DNA from: JAFGLZ01 sp964390905
GTDB lineage: Bacteria > Planctomycetota > Phycisphaerae > UBA1845 > JAFGLZ01
Assembly (NCBI GenBank): GCA_964390905.1
Contig: CAYMLO010000014.1
Span: 1-64,000 of the forward strand
Direction: 5' to 3'
DNA length: 64,000 nucleotides
Shown: piece after piece, positions 17,512 through 26,386 of the stretch
Numbering within the stretch: the stretch's first letter is position 1
Layout: every line of letters starts with the position of its first letter
The notes under the pieces: model-generated
The model's input: the letters and a program-made list of their open reading frames with translations, nothing else
The model's database searches: none
Told to the model about the DNA's origin: nothing
Program-made: the position numbers and the translations under genes

Positions 17512-18798
17512 TCAGGCGCCGACGCGCTTGACGAGCTTGTCGTACATCGGATGGCCCGGGGTGCAGTGGGGGCCGCAGTTGCAGACGTAGGCGCCGGGGC
17601 GGCCGTTGAGCTCGTCGCCGAAAACGGCCCACATCTCGGGCATCTCCAGGCACAAGGCCACGTGCGTGTCGGGGCTCACGCGGCGGATCTCGTCGATGCA
17701 GTGGCGGAACATGACCCGGCGGGCGTCGAAGGGAATCGGATGCCCGCCGCCCGCGGTCACGCCGCGCTCCTCGACGAAGGGCGACGTCGCCTGCATCGCC
17801 TCGGCGATCTGCGGGTCCAGCAGGTTCCACCGCAAACACGTCCGCGCGGTCTCGTGGTTCATCCAACCGAACGCGCACAGCGTGATGATGTCCGGTCGGG
17901 TCTTGGCGAAGATGGCCTCGATCAGCTCCGTGTAGCCCTCCCGCCAGTTGGCCACGGGGATCATGGGGCTGAAGCGATAGCGGACGATGTAGCCGGCCTG
18001 CTGGCACTTGCGGACGGATTCGATCCGCTCAGCCATCGTCGCGGTGCGTTGCTCCATCTGCTCGCACTGAACGCGCGTTCCGACGCTCCATTGGATGATC
18101 GTCTTGCCGCGATGGTCCATGTCCAGCAGGTCGTCGACGTTGTCGCTCTTGCCCGCGTAGATCTGGAGGTACTTGTCGGGCTTGCGGGCGAAGTACTCGA
18201 CCAGCATCCGCGTGTGGCCCCACTCAGGCTCGAAACAGAGGACGTCCGTCTGGTTGTCCCACTTGAACAGCCGTTGGGCGCCGGCTTGGGCGACCCATTC
18301 GTCCAGGTGGCTGCAGTATTCGTCGAGGTTCACGAAGAGGCGGCAGACCGCACCGAACCAGCAGTAGTCGCATCGGAAGGGGCATCCCGTCGCCGAGTGC
18401 AGTTGCCAGGCCGACTGGCAGACGACCCCCTTGTGCTCTTCTCGCCACCACGGCTCGCCGTCGGGCCGGAACCAGAAGCTCTTGTAGCCGCCCAGGTCCA
18501 TGTGCTCCAGGCCCGGGTACCGGTCCAGCCGGGCCTTTCGCTCCTGCTCGTCGTGGAACTTGGCCGTCGTCAGGACGACGTCCGGGTCACGCCGCTTGTC
18601 CCACGGCGTGTGCCCCCAACGTCCGAACGCCGACCAGCCATAGGCGTCCGGCAGCTGGCTCAGCCGCTCGTCGTCGACGATCTCGGGGGACCCGTCCAGG
18701 TCGATCTTGGCCAGCAGCCGATCGATCACGTCCCGGCAGTCCGCCCGTTCCCATGCGTCCTCGGTGATAATCACGCGTCTTGGAGATAAGCCCAACAC
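17512..18798 (-). CDS. spore photoproduct lyase-like radical SAM protein
   Basis: A 428-aa radical S-adenosylmethionine protein. The cluster motif is GCPFRCDYCW (C-x3-C-x2-C) near residue 140, followed by the region that lies over SAM in the SPL-type fold (KWDNQTDVLCFEPEW, with acidic and Gln/Asn residues). The sequence has the general arrangement of the SplB subfamily, which repairs UV spore photoproduct in DNA. In non-sporulating bacteria the role of these homologues is not established. A second Cys cluster near the C-terminus (YVCNCGPHCTPGHP) is additional and may bind a metal or a second cluster. The start is the GTG at 18798; no strong Shine-Dalgarno sequence is seen. The gene is not close enough to its neighbours to propose an operon. 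Confidence 0.8.
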   Translation of the reverse strand: MLGLSPRRVIITEDAWERADCRDVIDRLLAKIDLDGSPEIVDDERLSQLPDAYGWSAFGRWGHTPWDKRRDPDVVLTTAKFHDEQERKARLDRYPGLEHMDLGGYKSFWFRPDGEPWWREEHKGVVCQSAWQLHSATGCPFRCDYCWFGAVCRLFVNLDEYCSHLDEWVAQAGAQRLFKWDNQTDVLCFEPEWGHTRMLVEYFARKPDKYLQIYAGKSDNVDDLLDMDHRGKTIIQWSVGTRVQCEQMEQRTATMAERIESVRKCQQAGYIVRYRFSPMIPVANWREGYTELIEAIFAKTRPDIITLCAFGWMNHETARTCLRWNLLDPQIAEAMQATSPFVEERGVTAGGGHPIPFDARRVMFRHCIDEIRRVSPDTHVALCLEMPEMWAVFGDELNGRPGAYVCNCGPHCTPGHPMYDKLVKRVGA

Positions 18799-18985
18799 CG
18801 TCGTTTGCCCTCCGGGTCGCCAATGCAGCCGTCATCTGCCCTCCACCCACATCCTATCCGCCCGCGGGCGATCTTTGAAGCGAGGAGCGAGACGACTCGG
18901 GTGCAGACGTGCGTGACAGAATCGGCGGTCTGTAGGATGGGGGACGAAATCGCGCTACGAGGCCCGGTTCGCGGTCCATTCCGTC

Positions 18986-19036
18986 CCCCACCCTCTTCGA
19001 GGCGCCGCGTCCCGCGGCTACTCGAAGAGGATGGGG
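18986..19036. repeat. nested inverted repeat
   Basis: The outer arms CCCCACCCTCTTCGAG (18986-19001) and CTCGAAGAGGATGGGG (19021-19036) pair at 15 of 16 positions. The loop holds a second perfect hairpin, GCCGCG-TCC-CGCGGC (19004-19018). It lies in the 273-base gap between the radical SAM gene and rhamnulokinase. A related GTAGGATGGGGGAC motif occurs just upstream (about 18933). It is a candidate extragenic mobile or structural element, and nothing else was seen in this gap. Confidence 0.75.
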
Positions 19037-19071
19037 CACCCCCCGCTACACGTCCGCATGCGTGCGCGCCG

Positions 19072-20556
19072 CTATACCGGGGGCAGGTCGTCGAACCGTT
19101 TCCGGGCGTCGTCCCAGCCCGGGGGGCCGCTGGGGGTGAAGGTCTCCAGCTCGAAGCTGTCGCGGATGGCCTGTCGGCCTGCGTCGACCGACGAGAGCTG
19201 GCCGGTCGCGATCGCCTGCATCATGACGTTGCCCAGCGCGGTCGCCTCCACCGGGCCCGCCACGACGGTGCGACCCGAGGCGTCGGCCGTCAGTTGGCTC
19301 AGCAGCCGATTCTGCGTGCCCCCGCCGACGATGTGGATCGTGCGGATCTCGCGGTCTGTCAGCTCCTCCAATCGATCCAACACCCACCGGTATCGCAAGG
19401 CCAGGCTCTCCAGGATGCATCGGATTAGCGCCCCCTTGTTGTCCGGCGGGGTTTGGCCGGTGCGCTTGCAGTAGTCGGCAATCCGCTCCGGCATCTGGCC
19501 GATGCCGAGAAAGGCCGAGTCGTCCGGGTTGATCAGGGCGGTAAACGGCTCGGCCGCGCCGGCCAGCTCTGTGATTTCGTCGTAGTCGAGGTCCTCGCCC
19601 GCCAACTGCCAGGCCGCCCGGCACTGCTGGACCAGGTACAGCCCGGCGATGTTCTTGAGGAACCGGATCGTGCCCGCCACGCCACCCTCGTTGGTGAAGT
19701 TGTGTTCGAGCACCGACGGCGTGATCCGCGGCGTGTCCAGCTCCACACCCATCAGCGACCACGTGCCGGAGCTGATGTAGCACCAGTCGTCCCGATCGGG
19801 TTGGGCGGGCACGGACGCGACGGCCGAGCCGGTATCATGACTGGCCGACGCGATGACGGGGACATCGGTCAGTCCCGTCTCGTCGGCCAACCACCCCAGC
19901 ATCGGGCCGATCACCGTGCCGGGCTCGAGGATCTCCGGCAGCATCGCCGTCGGGATCCCCAGACGTTTCAGCAGGGGTTCGGACCACCGCCGGGTGCGGG
20001 CGTCGAGCATCTGGCTGGTGCTGGCAATGGTGTACTCGCTGACGTCCCGGCCGGTCATCAGCCACGCGAACAGATCGGGCATGTGGAGCATCCGCCTGGC
20101 CAACGGCAGGGCGGGGTGGGCCTCATCGACCATCCGCACCAGCTGGAACAGCGTGTTGAACTGAATGAACTGCAGGCCGGTGATCTCGAAGATTTCTTCG
20201 CGGCTGACGCGCTCGAACGTGCGCCCCAGCATGCCCTCGAACCGGGGATCGCGATAGTGATACGGATTGCCGAGCAGGACGTTGTCCGGGCCGATGAGGG
20301 CCAGGTCGACCCCCCACGTGTCGACGGCCACGCCCGCCAACGTCTCGTTTCGCTGCCGCCCGACGTCGGTCAGGGCCCGCTTCATCTCCTCAAACAGGCC
20401 CAGGGCGTCCCAATGCAGGGCGTCGATCACGCGGACCGGCCCGTTGGCGAACCGATGGATCTCAGCCAGGTCGAACCGCTTGCCGTCGAAGCGGCCCAGG
20501 ACGCCCCGGCCGCTTTCAGCCCCCAAGTCAAACGCCAGATAGGTCCGTCCAGCCAT
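19072..20556 (-). CDS. rhaB: rhamnulokinase-like FGGY sugar kinase
   Basis: A 494-aa FGGY-family carbohydrate kinase that best fits rhamnulokinase, which phosphorylates L-rhamnulose in L-rhamnose catabolism. The N-terminal phosphate loop is YLAFDLGAESGRGVLG. VAVDTWGVDLALIG follows, along with the sugar-binding region near HDTGSAVASVPAQ. The C-terminal nucleotide-binding segment IHIVGGGTQNRLLSQLTADA with VEATALGNVMMQA is diagnostic for the RhaB branch. Length matches (about 490 aa). The start is the ATG at 20556; an ATG 12 bases upstream is also possible. No rhaA, rhaD or transporter gene is adjacent, so the specificity rests on sequence pattern alone. Deoxysugars such as rhamnose and fucose are common carbon sources of planctomycetes. 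Confidence 0.87.
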   Translation of the reverse strand: MAGRTYLAFDLGAESGRGVLGRFDGKRFDLAEIHRFANGPVRVIDALHWDALGLFEEMKRALTDVGRQRNETLAGVAVDTWGVDLALIGPDNVLLGNPYHYRDPRFEGMLGRTFERVSREEIFEITGLQFIQFNTLFQLVRMVDEAHPALPLARRMLHMPDLFAWLMTGRDVSEYTIASTSQMLDARTRRWSEPLLKRLGIPTAMLPEILEPGTVIGPMLGWLADETGLTDVPVIASASHDTGSAVASVPAQPDRDDWCYISSGTWSLMGVELDTPRITPSVLEHNFTNEGGVAGTIRFLKNIAGLYLVQQCRAAWQLAGEDLDYDEITELAGAAEPFTALINPDDSAFLGIGQMPERIADYCKRTGQTPPDNKGALIRCILESLALRYRWVLDRLEELTDREIRTIHIVGGGTQNRLLSQLTADASGRTVVAGPVEATALGNVMMQAIATGQLSSVDAGRQAIRDSFELETFTPSGPPGWDDARKRFDDLPPV

Positions 20557-20971
20557 GGCTCGCCTCATTGCGGATGAGATTGACGGGTGTTGATGGACCG
20601 CTGTCAAAGACTGCGACGCGAAGGGTTTTACTGCTGCGACCCCTCGTCTGCAACCCCCACCCGGGGCGGGCTGGGGGAGTCGCCCCCCCGGGGCCCCTGA
20701 AGGGGGGTGGGGCTCGGCATCTCGTCCTGGGGGGCGCGGGGGGCTGTGGCTCACCTAAACACAAACGGAAAAATAGGTTACAGCGTATTCCCCTGGTGGG
20801 TCGCCGGGTCCGATATCTCGCCGCCAAGCCAAAGGTGCGTTCGGCAACGACCGATATTATAGGTGGCGGGACGCTGCGCCCCTGCCGGGGTGATTCGGGT
20901 GTGCGCGCTGCCGGTACAGCATCCTGGCGCGTCCCGGTCACGGGCGGACTGAAGGAAGGATCGGTGGAATT
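20557..20971. other. divergent intergenic region, about 415 bases
   Basis: It lies between rhamnulokinase (leftward) and fliD (rightward). The stretch 20640-20760 is G/C-homopolymer-rich (runs of C and G, such as around 20680-20710) and non-coding. A possible flagellar-type promoter is annotated separately. Small open frames here lack protein-like composition. Confidence 0.4.
20830..20857 (+). promoter_or_regulatory. possible sigma-28 (flagellar) promoter for fliD
   Basis: CAAAGGTG (20830-20837) and ACCGATAT (20850-20857) are spaced by 12 bases. They match the enterobacterial sigma-28 consensus (TAAAGTTT, 11 bases, GCCGATAA) at about five and six of eight positions. The site is about 115 bases upstream of the FliD start. 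Sigma-28 specificity in this phylum is assumed, so the call is weak. Confidence 0.3.
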
Positions 20972-23900
20972 ATGGGGACGATCAGTTCCGGCATCGGCCT
21001 GATGTCCGGCCTAGACATTGCCTCCACGGTCGAGGCGCTCATGACGTACGAGCGCGTGCCCGTGCAGCTGCTGGAGGCCCGCGTCGAGACGCTCATCAAC
21101 GAGCGGACGGCCTACCTGCAACTCAACGCGATGATCCTGGCGGCCAAGAGCGCGGCCAGCCGGTTCGACGAGGCCAGCTTCTTCCGGAAGGCCAAGGCCA
21201 CCAGCAGCAATGAGAACGTCATCGCCGCAACGGCCGACGAGGGGGCCCTGGCCGGATCCTACAACTTCACCGTGCACTCGCTGGTCACCAACCACCAGAT
21301 GATCTCGTCGGGGTTCGCCACGCAGGATGCCACCGCCGTCGGTGCCGGGACGATTACGCTCGAGTCGGCGGCGGCCCGGCTGGCCCCTGAGACGTTGCTG
21401 GACACCTTGAACGGCGGGGCCGGCGTCGGTCGAGGCACGATTCGCATCACGGACCGGAGCGGCGCGTCGACGGAGGTGGACCTGTCGACGGCCCTGACGG
21501 TCGACGACGTCGTCGACGCCATCAACATGCAGTCAGAGGTGGCCGTGACGGCTTCCGTGTCGGGCGGGCATCTGGTCCTGACCGACGAGACGGGCCAATC
21601 GACGACCCATCTGAGCGTCAGTGACGTCGGGATCGGTCAGATGGCGTCCGATCTGGGCATTGCGGGGAGCGTAGCGGCCGACGTCCTGACGGGCACGGAC
21701 GTCGTCTACCTGACCGACGGCACCTTGCTCTCGCTCCTGAACGACGGGAACGGCGTGCGTCGGAACGGCACGTCCGACGACTTCACGGTCGAGCTCCGCG
21801 ACGGCAGCACCATCGACGTCAATCTGTCCGGAAAGCTCAGCACCAACACGACGCTTGGCGTGCTCAACCATGGGGCCGGCGTGCGGCTGGGAACGATCAA
21901 GATCACCGATCGAGCGGGCAACTCGGCCGAGGCGGACCTGACGACGGCACAGACGATGGGAGACGTGCAGACCATCATCAACGGTCTGGGCTTCAACGTG
22001 AGCGCCACGCTGATCGACAGCCACCTGGTCATCAACGACAGCACGGATGAGGACGACGTGACGGAGTCCCTGAAGATCGAGGACGTCGACGGCGGACACG
22101 CCGCCGAGGACTTCGGCATCGCCCAGGAGACGGAGGACTCCAGTATCACCGGGTCCGACGTCCACGTGGTCGACACGTTCGGCGACGTCCTGCGCGCCAT
22201 CAACCTTGACAGCGAGAACACCGGCACGTTGGTCGCGTCGATCAGTAGCGACGGGCGGGGCGTCACCCTGACGGACACTTCTGCGGGAAGCGGGACGACC
22301 ACGGTCACCGTTCTGAACGACAGCGACGCCGCAGAAGACCTGGGCATCCTCACCTCCTCGACGACGGGAACGATCGCGTCGCGTCACTTGTTGGCCGGTC
22401 TGGATACCGTGCTGCTGCGATCGCTGAACGGCGGGAGCGGCGTGGAACTCGGCACGATCCAACTGATCAACCGTGACCTCGGCATCACGGCAATCGATTT
22501 GACGGGGCTGAGTTCGGTGGCCGACGTCGTTGACGCCATCAACGCCGTCAGCGATCTCAGCGAGATCACCGCCTCGATCAACGAGGCCGGCAACGGCTTG
22601 GTCCTGACCGACCATACGGGAGGAACGGGCAATCTGGTGGTTGCGGATGTGACCGGCAGCGCCGCGGCGGATCTGAACCTCGAGATCAACGCCGGCGTCG
22701 ACCACGTCGACAGCGGCAACCTCCAGCGACAATACGTCAGCGAGAACACGCGTCTGGACGACCTCCGCAACGGCCAGGGGGTCAGACGCGGCAAGTTCAG
22801 CATCATGGACAGCAGCGGCGAGACCGCCACCGTCGACCTGACCCAGGGCAACGAGGTCACACTCGCCGACGTGATTGGCGAGATCAACTCGCGTGGGATC
22901 GGCGTGGTGGCGTCGGTCAACGAGAGAGGCGATGGGTTGCTGCTGACCGACACCGCCGGCGGAACGCTGCAGCTGACCGTCGCTGAAGAGAGCGGGGCGA
23001 CCGCGGCGGACCTGGGGATCCTGGGCACGGCCGACGAGGGCGAAACCACGATCGACGGCTCGTTCGAGGTCAACGTCGAGATCGACGCCGATGACGCCCT
23101 GAACGACGTGTTGTCGAAGATCAACAGCTCGGGGGCCGACGTTCAGGCTTCTGTGTTGAACGACGGCTCTTCGGTTCAACCCTATCGCATGGTCCTTGCC
23201 AGCGAGCTGAGTGGCGCTCGGGGCGAGATGATGGTGGACACGGGCAGCACGGGCCTGTCCTTCTCGACGTTGGTGGAGGCCCGGGACGCCATGGTCTTCA
23301 TGGGGGAGCCGGGCTCCTCGACCGGCATCATGCTGACCAGTAGCACCAACACCCTCGATGATGTCGTGCCGGACGTGAGAATCGATCTGTTGTCGACGAG
23401 CGATACACCCGTTCAGATCAATGTCGCCCCTGACGTCGAGAGCGTGGTCAGCGACATCAAGACGTTCGTGACCACCTTCAACGGCGCCATCGAGACGATC
23501 GAGGAGTTGACGGCGTTCGACACCGAGACTTACGAAAAAGGGATTCTGTTCGCCGATGCGACGGTGGAACGGATTCGCAGTCGACTCTACCAGACGATTC
23601 GCACGAGCGTCGATACGGGTGGGATCTACAGCCGGCTGGGCGACATCGGACTCAGCCTGGCCAACGGGGCGCAACTGCAACTGGACGAGGAGAGCTTGCG
23701 GGAGGCCCTCAGCGAGAACCGCGAGGACGTGGAGGCCCTGTTTACCCAGGCCGAAACGGGCCTCGGAGTCATCATCGAGGAGGAGCTTGCCGAGATCACC
23801 GATAGCGGGACGGGTCTGATCGATTCACACAACGAGCTGCTCCAGGAGCAGGAAGACCTGTTCAACCAGCAGATCGAGGAGATGGAGGTCCGGCTCGCCG

Positions 23901-24019
23901 CCAAGGAGGAGCGTCTATACAACGACTTCTACGCGATGGAGCAGGCCTTGGCTGAGCTGAGTTCTCAGCAGTCGGCGCTGGAGTCTCTGTCGGGCCTCGT
24001 GGCGGCAAACTACTCGTGA
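20972..24019 (+). CDS. fliD: flagellar filament-capping protein FliD, unusually long
   Basis: A 1015-aa hook-associated protein 2 that caps the flagellar filament and promotes flagellin folding. The N-terminal FliD domain is clear (ISSGIGLMSGLDIASTVEAL and the heptad-like helix that follows, residues 1-100). The C-terminal FliD domain (about 790-1015) has SDIKTFVTTFNGAIETIEEL and ends in a long coiled coil. Between them lies a greatly expanded middle of flagellin-IN-like repeats. LN-x-G-x-GV followed by a strand, a VDL turn and DV-x2-IN recurs near residues 145, 256, 298, 485 and 598. Typical FliD proteins have 450-700 residues. The start ATG at 20972 is followed directly by the conserved N-terminus. 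The chaperone gene fliS follows, as in many bacteria. Confidence 0.94.
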   Translation: MGTISSGIGLMSGLDIASTVEALMTYERVPVQLLEARVETLINERTAYLQLNAMILAAKSAASRFDEASFFRKAKATSSNENVIAATADEGALAGSYNFTVHSLVTNHQMISSGFATQDATAVGAGTITLESAAARLAPETLLDTLNGGAGVGRGTIRITDRSGASTEVDLSTALTVDDVVDAINMQSEVAVTASVSGGHLVLTDETGQSTTHLSVSDVGIGQMASDLGIAGSVAADVLTGTDVVYLTDGTLLSLLNDGNGVRRNGTSDDFTVELRDGSTIDVNLSGKLSTNTTLGVLNHGAGVRLGTIKITDRAGNSAEADLTTAQTMGDVQTIINGLGFNVSATLIDSHLVINDSTDEDDVTESLKIEDVDGGHAAEDFGIAQETEDSSITGSDVHVVDTFGDVLRAINLDSENTGTLVASISSDGRGVTLTDTSAGSGTTTVTVLNDSDAAEDLGILTSSTTGTIASRHLLAGLDTVLLRSLNGGSGVELGTIQLINRDLGITAIDLTGLSSVADVVDAINAVSDLSEITASINEAGNGLVLTDHTGGTGNLVVADVTGSAAADLNLEINAGVDHVDSGNLQRQYVSENTRLDDLRNGQGVRRGKFSIMDSSGETATVDLTQGNEVTLADVIGEINSRGIGVVASVNERGDGLLLTDTAGGTLQLTVAEESGATAADLGILGTADEGETTIDGSFEVNVEIDADDALNDVLSKINSSGADVQASVLNDGSSVQPYRMVLASELSGARGEMMVDTGSTGLSFSTLVEARDAMVFMGEPGSSTGIMLTSSTNTLDDVVPDVRIDLLSTSDTPVQINVAPDVESVVSDIKTFVTTFNGAIETIEELTAFDTETYEKGILFADATVERIRSRLYQTIRTSVDTGGIYSRLGDIGLSLANGAQLQLDEESLREALSENREDVEALFTQAETGLGVIIEEELAEITDSGTGLIDSHNELLQEQEDLFNQQIEEMEVRLAAKEERLYNDFYAMEQALAELSSQQSALESLSGLVAANYS

Positions 24020-24237
24020 CAACTCCCGCGTGAGTTATCGGTTTCTTGTGCGGTTAAGTAGATCCCCTGGCCCAAGGGAGGGTTCCTGCCCAGGCCAAGC
24101 CCCCGCCCTGCACCCAGGCCGCCGAGAATAAGCTTAATCGACCCCCATCCCCATCCGATACACCCAAGGCGTGGCTGGCTTATCGGCCGCACAGGCGGAG
24201 ACGGACTGGCTGAGGGAGCCCAACGGGAGAGGCCAGC

Positions 24238-24678
24238 ATGGGGACCGGGACGACCAACGAGTACTTGCGCAACCAGGTGCTCACCGCCTCGCCAGAGCAG
24301 CTGCAGATGATGCTCTATGACGGGGCCATCCGCTTCGCTCGCCAGGGGGGGCAGGCCATCGAACGGGGGGACCTCGAGGCCAGCTTCAATCTCCTGACCC
24401 GCGCCCAGCGGATTGTCCTGGAGATGATCAACGGGCTCAGGCCGGAGAGGAATCCCGACCTGTGCAAAAAGATGGCGGGTCTGTACAGCTTCATCTACCG
24501 CAAGCTCGTGGACGCCAGCGTCAACAAGGACACCAAGGCGCTCACCGACGCCCTGAAGGTCTTGGAGTACCAGCGGGAGACCTGGGCGCTGCTTCTGCAG
24601 AAGCTCACGAGGGAGCGAGGCGACACTTCCACCGACGCCTCAGAGGACGAGGCCGAGTCGCTCGCCCTCGAAGGTTAG
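24238..24678 (+). CDS. fliS: flagellar export chaperone FliS
   Basis: A 146-aa FliS, the cytoplasmic chaperone that binds the C-terminus of flagellin before export. The family signature is present: NEYLRNQVLTASPEQLQMML at the N-terminus, then LYDGAIRFARQGG, the RAQRIVLEMINGL helix, and the four-helix-bundle pattern. The acidic tail (STDASEDEAESLALEG) is variable. The ATG at 24238 has a GGGAG/GAGAGG-type purine stretch upstream. It lies 218 bases after fliD on the same strand. No flagellin gene lies in the window. Confidence 0.93.
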   Translation: MGTGTTNEYLRNQVLTASPEQLQMMLYDGAIRFARQGGQAIERGDLEASFNLLTRAQRIVLEMINGLRPERNPDLCKKMAGLYSFIYRKLVDASVNKDTKALTDALKVLEYQRETWALLLQKLTRERGDTSTDASEDEAESLALEG

Positions 24679-24895
24679 TCCGAGGGGGGATGCCGGCTGA
24701 CGTCCTCGGTCTCAGGTTCCTCTTGATCCGCCAGCGCGACCTCGCGACCGATCCTGAGGAAGCGCCGACGAACACCGACGAACGGGCGACGTATGTGCTA
24801 GAGGACGAGGAACGGGTCGGTTGACGAGCGTGCCGTCGGGTGCATACAGTTACCTCCTGGGGGTCGGCGGCGGGGTGCTCAAAGGACTGCGTCAC

Positions 24896-26233
24896 ATGAA
24901 ACGACCGGGTGTGCCTGACGAAGCAAGGTCGCCTCACGATCCAGGTCGCAGGAGGGACGCCGCCAACCGGGCGCCTAGCTGGGTGGTGGGCGTCGTTTGC
25001 CTGGGCTTGTCGGTCACGTTGGGACCGGTGAGAACCGTCGACGCGGAAGCGACTGACGGCGACATTCCCGTGCCAACAACGATCGCCGCCGAGCCTCCCG
25101 CAACCGCTGAGGCCAAGCTTCAACAGGCCGAGGACCTCCTCAAGGCAGGCGAATACGCCGAGTCGGCCCGCGTCACCGTCAGCGCGCTGAGCCAGGCCGT
25201 CAGCGAGGCCAACAGCGATGATCCTGCCGCCAGGACGAGGGGGACGAATACCTACAAGAACGCCCGGCGTTTCCTGCTGCAACTGGCCAAGCAGGCCGTG
25301 GAAGCGGAGGAACTGGGCGTCGCCATGTCCTGTTACACCCGGCTCCACAATCAGCAGCCCACAGCATGGGAGCCTTTGCTCGGGTTGGCGGACGTATCCC
25401 GACTCGCCAAGCGCCCGTGGGATGCGTACGAGTACTACCGGGACTACCTGAAGATGAAGGGCCGTCCGCAGGACCACCGTGGGCAACTGGGATTCGGCCT
25501 GGTCTGTCTGGATCTGGGCCAGCCGAGGGTGGCCCGGCGCAACCTGGAAGAGGCCATCAGGCTGGCACCCAGGAACGCTCAAGCCCACATGGGTCTGGCC
25601 CGCGCGTTGCAGGCCCTCCGCAAGGCCAAGGAGGCTCTCGCCCACGCCGAGCAAGCGGCCGCCCTGGACAATGAGGCCCCCCCCGAAAAGCGCCATCCCG
25701 AGTACCGTTACTGGCTGGCCCTGATACTGAAGGACGCTCGACAAACCGATCGGGCCATCGCTGTGGCGCGTCAGCTGGCCGACTCGGCTCGTGGCAGAAT
25801 CAGGGAGGACCCGGCCGACGTGAACGGAATCGATCGGCTCGACGAAGCGCTGAAACTGCTCCAACAGCTCTTGGAGGAACAAGCCGAAACGGATCAGGGG
25901 AGGCGGAACCCGAGCATCTACCTGGACCTCGTGAGGGTCATCGAGGATCGGGGCGCGATCGACCAGATCAGGACCCACCTTCATGCGCTAACCGTATTGG
26001 AGAAGGGGCTCGAGCAGCAGCCCGGCAACGTCGACATGCTGCTCCAGAAGGCTCAGTTGTACCAGCTGGCCGGCTACCGGGATGAGGCCGTCAAGGCCTA
26101 CCAGGCTGTCCTCAAGGTCTCGTCCGGCAATGATGCGGCCAAGAAGGCACTTCGCCAGTTGGGCGCGCCACTCGCGCCACCCGAGCCGACGACCGCTACC
26201 GCGGGTTCCACGGGGACGTCGGCCCGGAGGTAG
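24896..26233 (+). CDS. TPR-repeat protein downstream of fliS
   Basis: A 445-aa protein with an N-terminal signal-like hydrophobic segment (WVVGVVCLGLSVTLG, about residues 33-48) and a body of tetratricopeptide helices. Examples are AEDLLKAGEYAESARVTVSA, ARRNLEEAIRLAPRNAQAHM and VKAYQAVLKVSSGNDAAKKA. The TPR units would form a periplasmic or membrane-anchored binding surface. The ATG at 24896 is preceded by AAAGGA; a longer TTG-initiated frame from 24821 exists but has no supporting signal. It follows the flagellar genes without a clear terminator, but a flagellar role is only suggested by position. The function is unknown. Confidence 0.7.
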   Translation: MKRPGVPDEARSPHDPGRRRDAANRAPSWVVGVVCLGLSVTLGPVRTVDAEATDGDIPVPTTIAAEPPATAEAKLQQAEDLLKAGEYAESARVTVSALSQAVSEANSDDPAARTRGTNTYKNARRFLLQLAKQAVEAEELGVAMSCYTRLHNQQPTAWEPLLGLADVSRLAKRPWDAYEYYRDYLKMKGRPQDHRGQLGFGLVCLDLGQPRVARRNLEEAIRLAPRNAQAHMGLARALQALRKAKEALAHAEQAAALDNEAPPEKRHPEYRYWLALILKDARQTDRAIAVARQLADSARGRIREDPADVNGIDRLDEALKLLQQLLEEQAETDQGRRNPSIYLDLVRVIEDRGAIDQIRTHLHALTVLEKGLEQQPGNVDMLLQKAQLYQLAGYRDEAVKAYQAVLKVSSGNDAAKKALRQLGAPLAPPEPTTATAGSTGTSARR

Positions 26234-26280
26234 TGCTTCGTCGGCAATCCTCCTACGCCTAACGCGCGACCATGCCGAGC

Positions 26281-26302
26281 GGACCCGCCCCCGGGCCGGT
26301 CC
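26281..26302. terminator. hairpin between convergent genes
   Basis: GGACCCGCCC and GGGCCGGTCC pair at nine of ten positions around a 2-base loop, between the stop of the TPR gene and the stop of the Gfo/Idh-type gene. No T-tract follows. Position suggests transcription termination. Confidence 0.35.
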
Positions 26303-26386
26303 TGAATCACAGACGGACCCCGTCCAGATTGGTTGGCCTGGGGACAGGGCGGCTCGGAGTGGCTTCTGCGTTCGACGCCTCGAAAC

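Noticed and set aside
20640..20760. G/C-rich stretch before fliD as a structured RNA or riboswitch
   Set aside because: It consists mostly of C and G runs without a consistent hairpin set or a known riboswitch core.
21533..23680. Open frame of 715 codons opposite fliD
   Set aside because: An antisense shadow of the repeat region; rich in Val/Asp/Arg/Gln with no domain pattern.
24690..24824. 44-codon open frame after fliS
   Set aside because: A GGGGGG run precedes its ATG, but the product is not recognised and lacks flagellar motifs; the evidence is too weak to list it as a gene.
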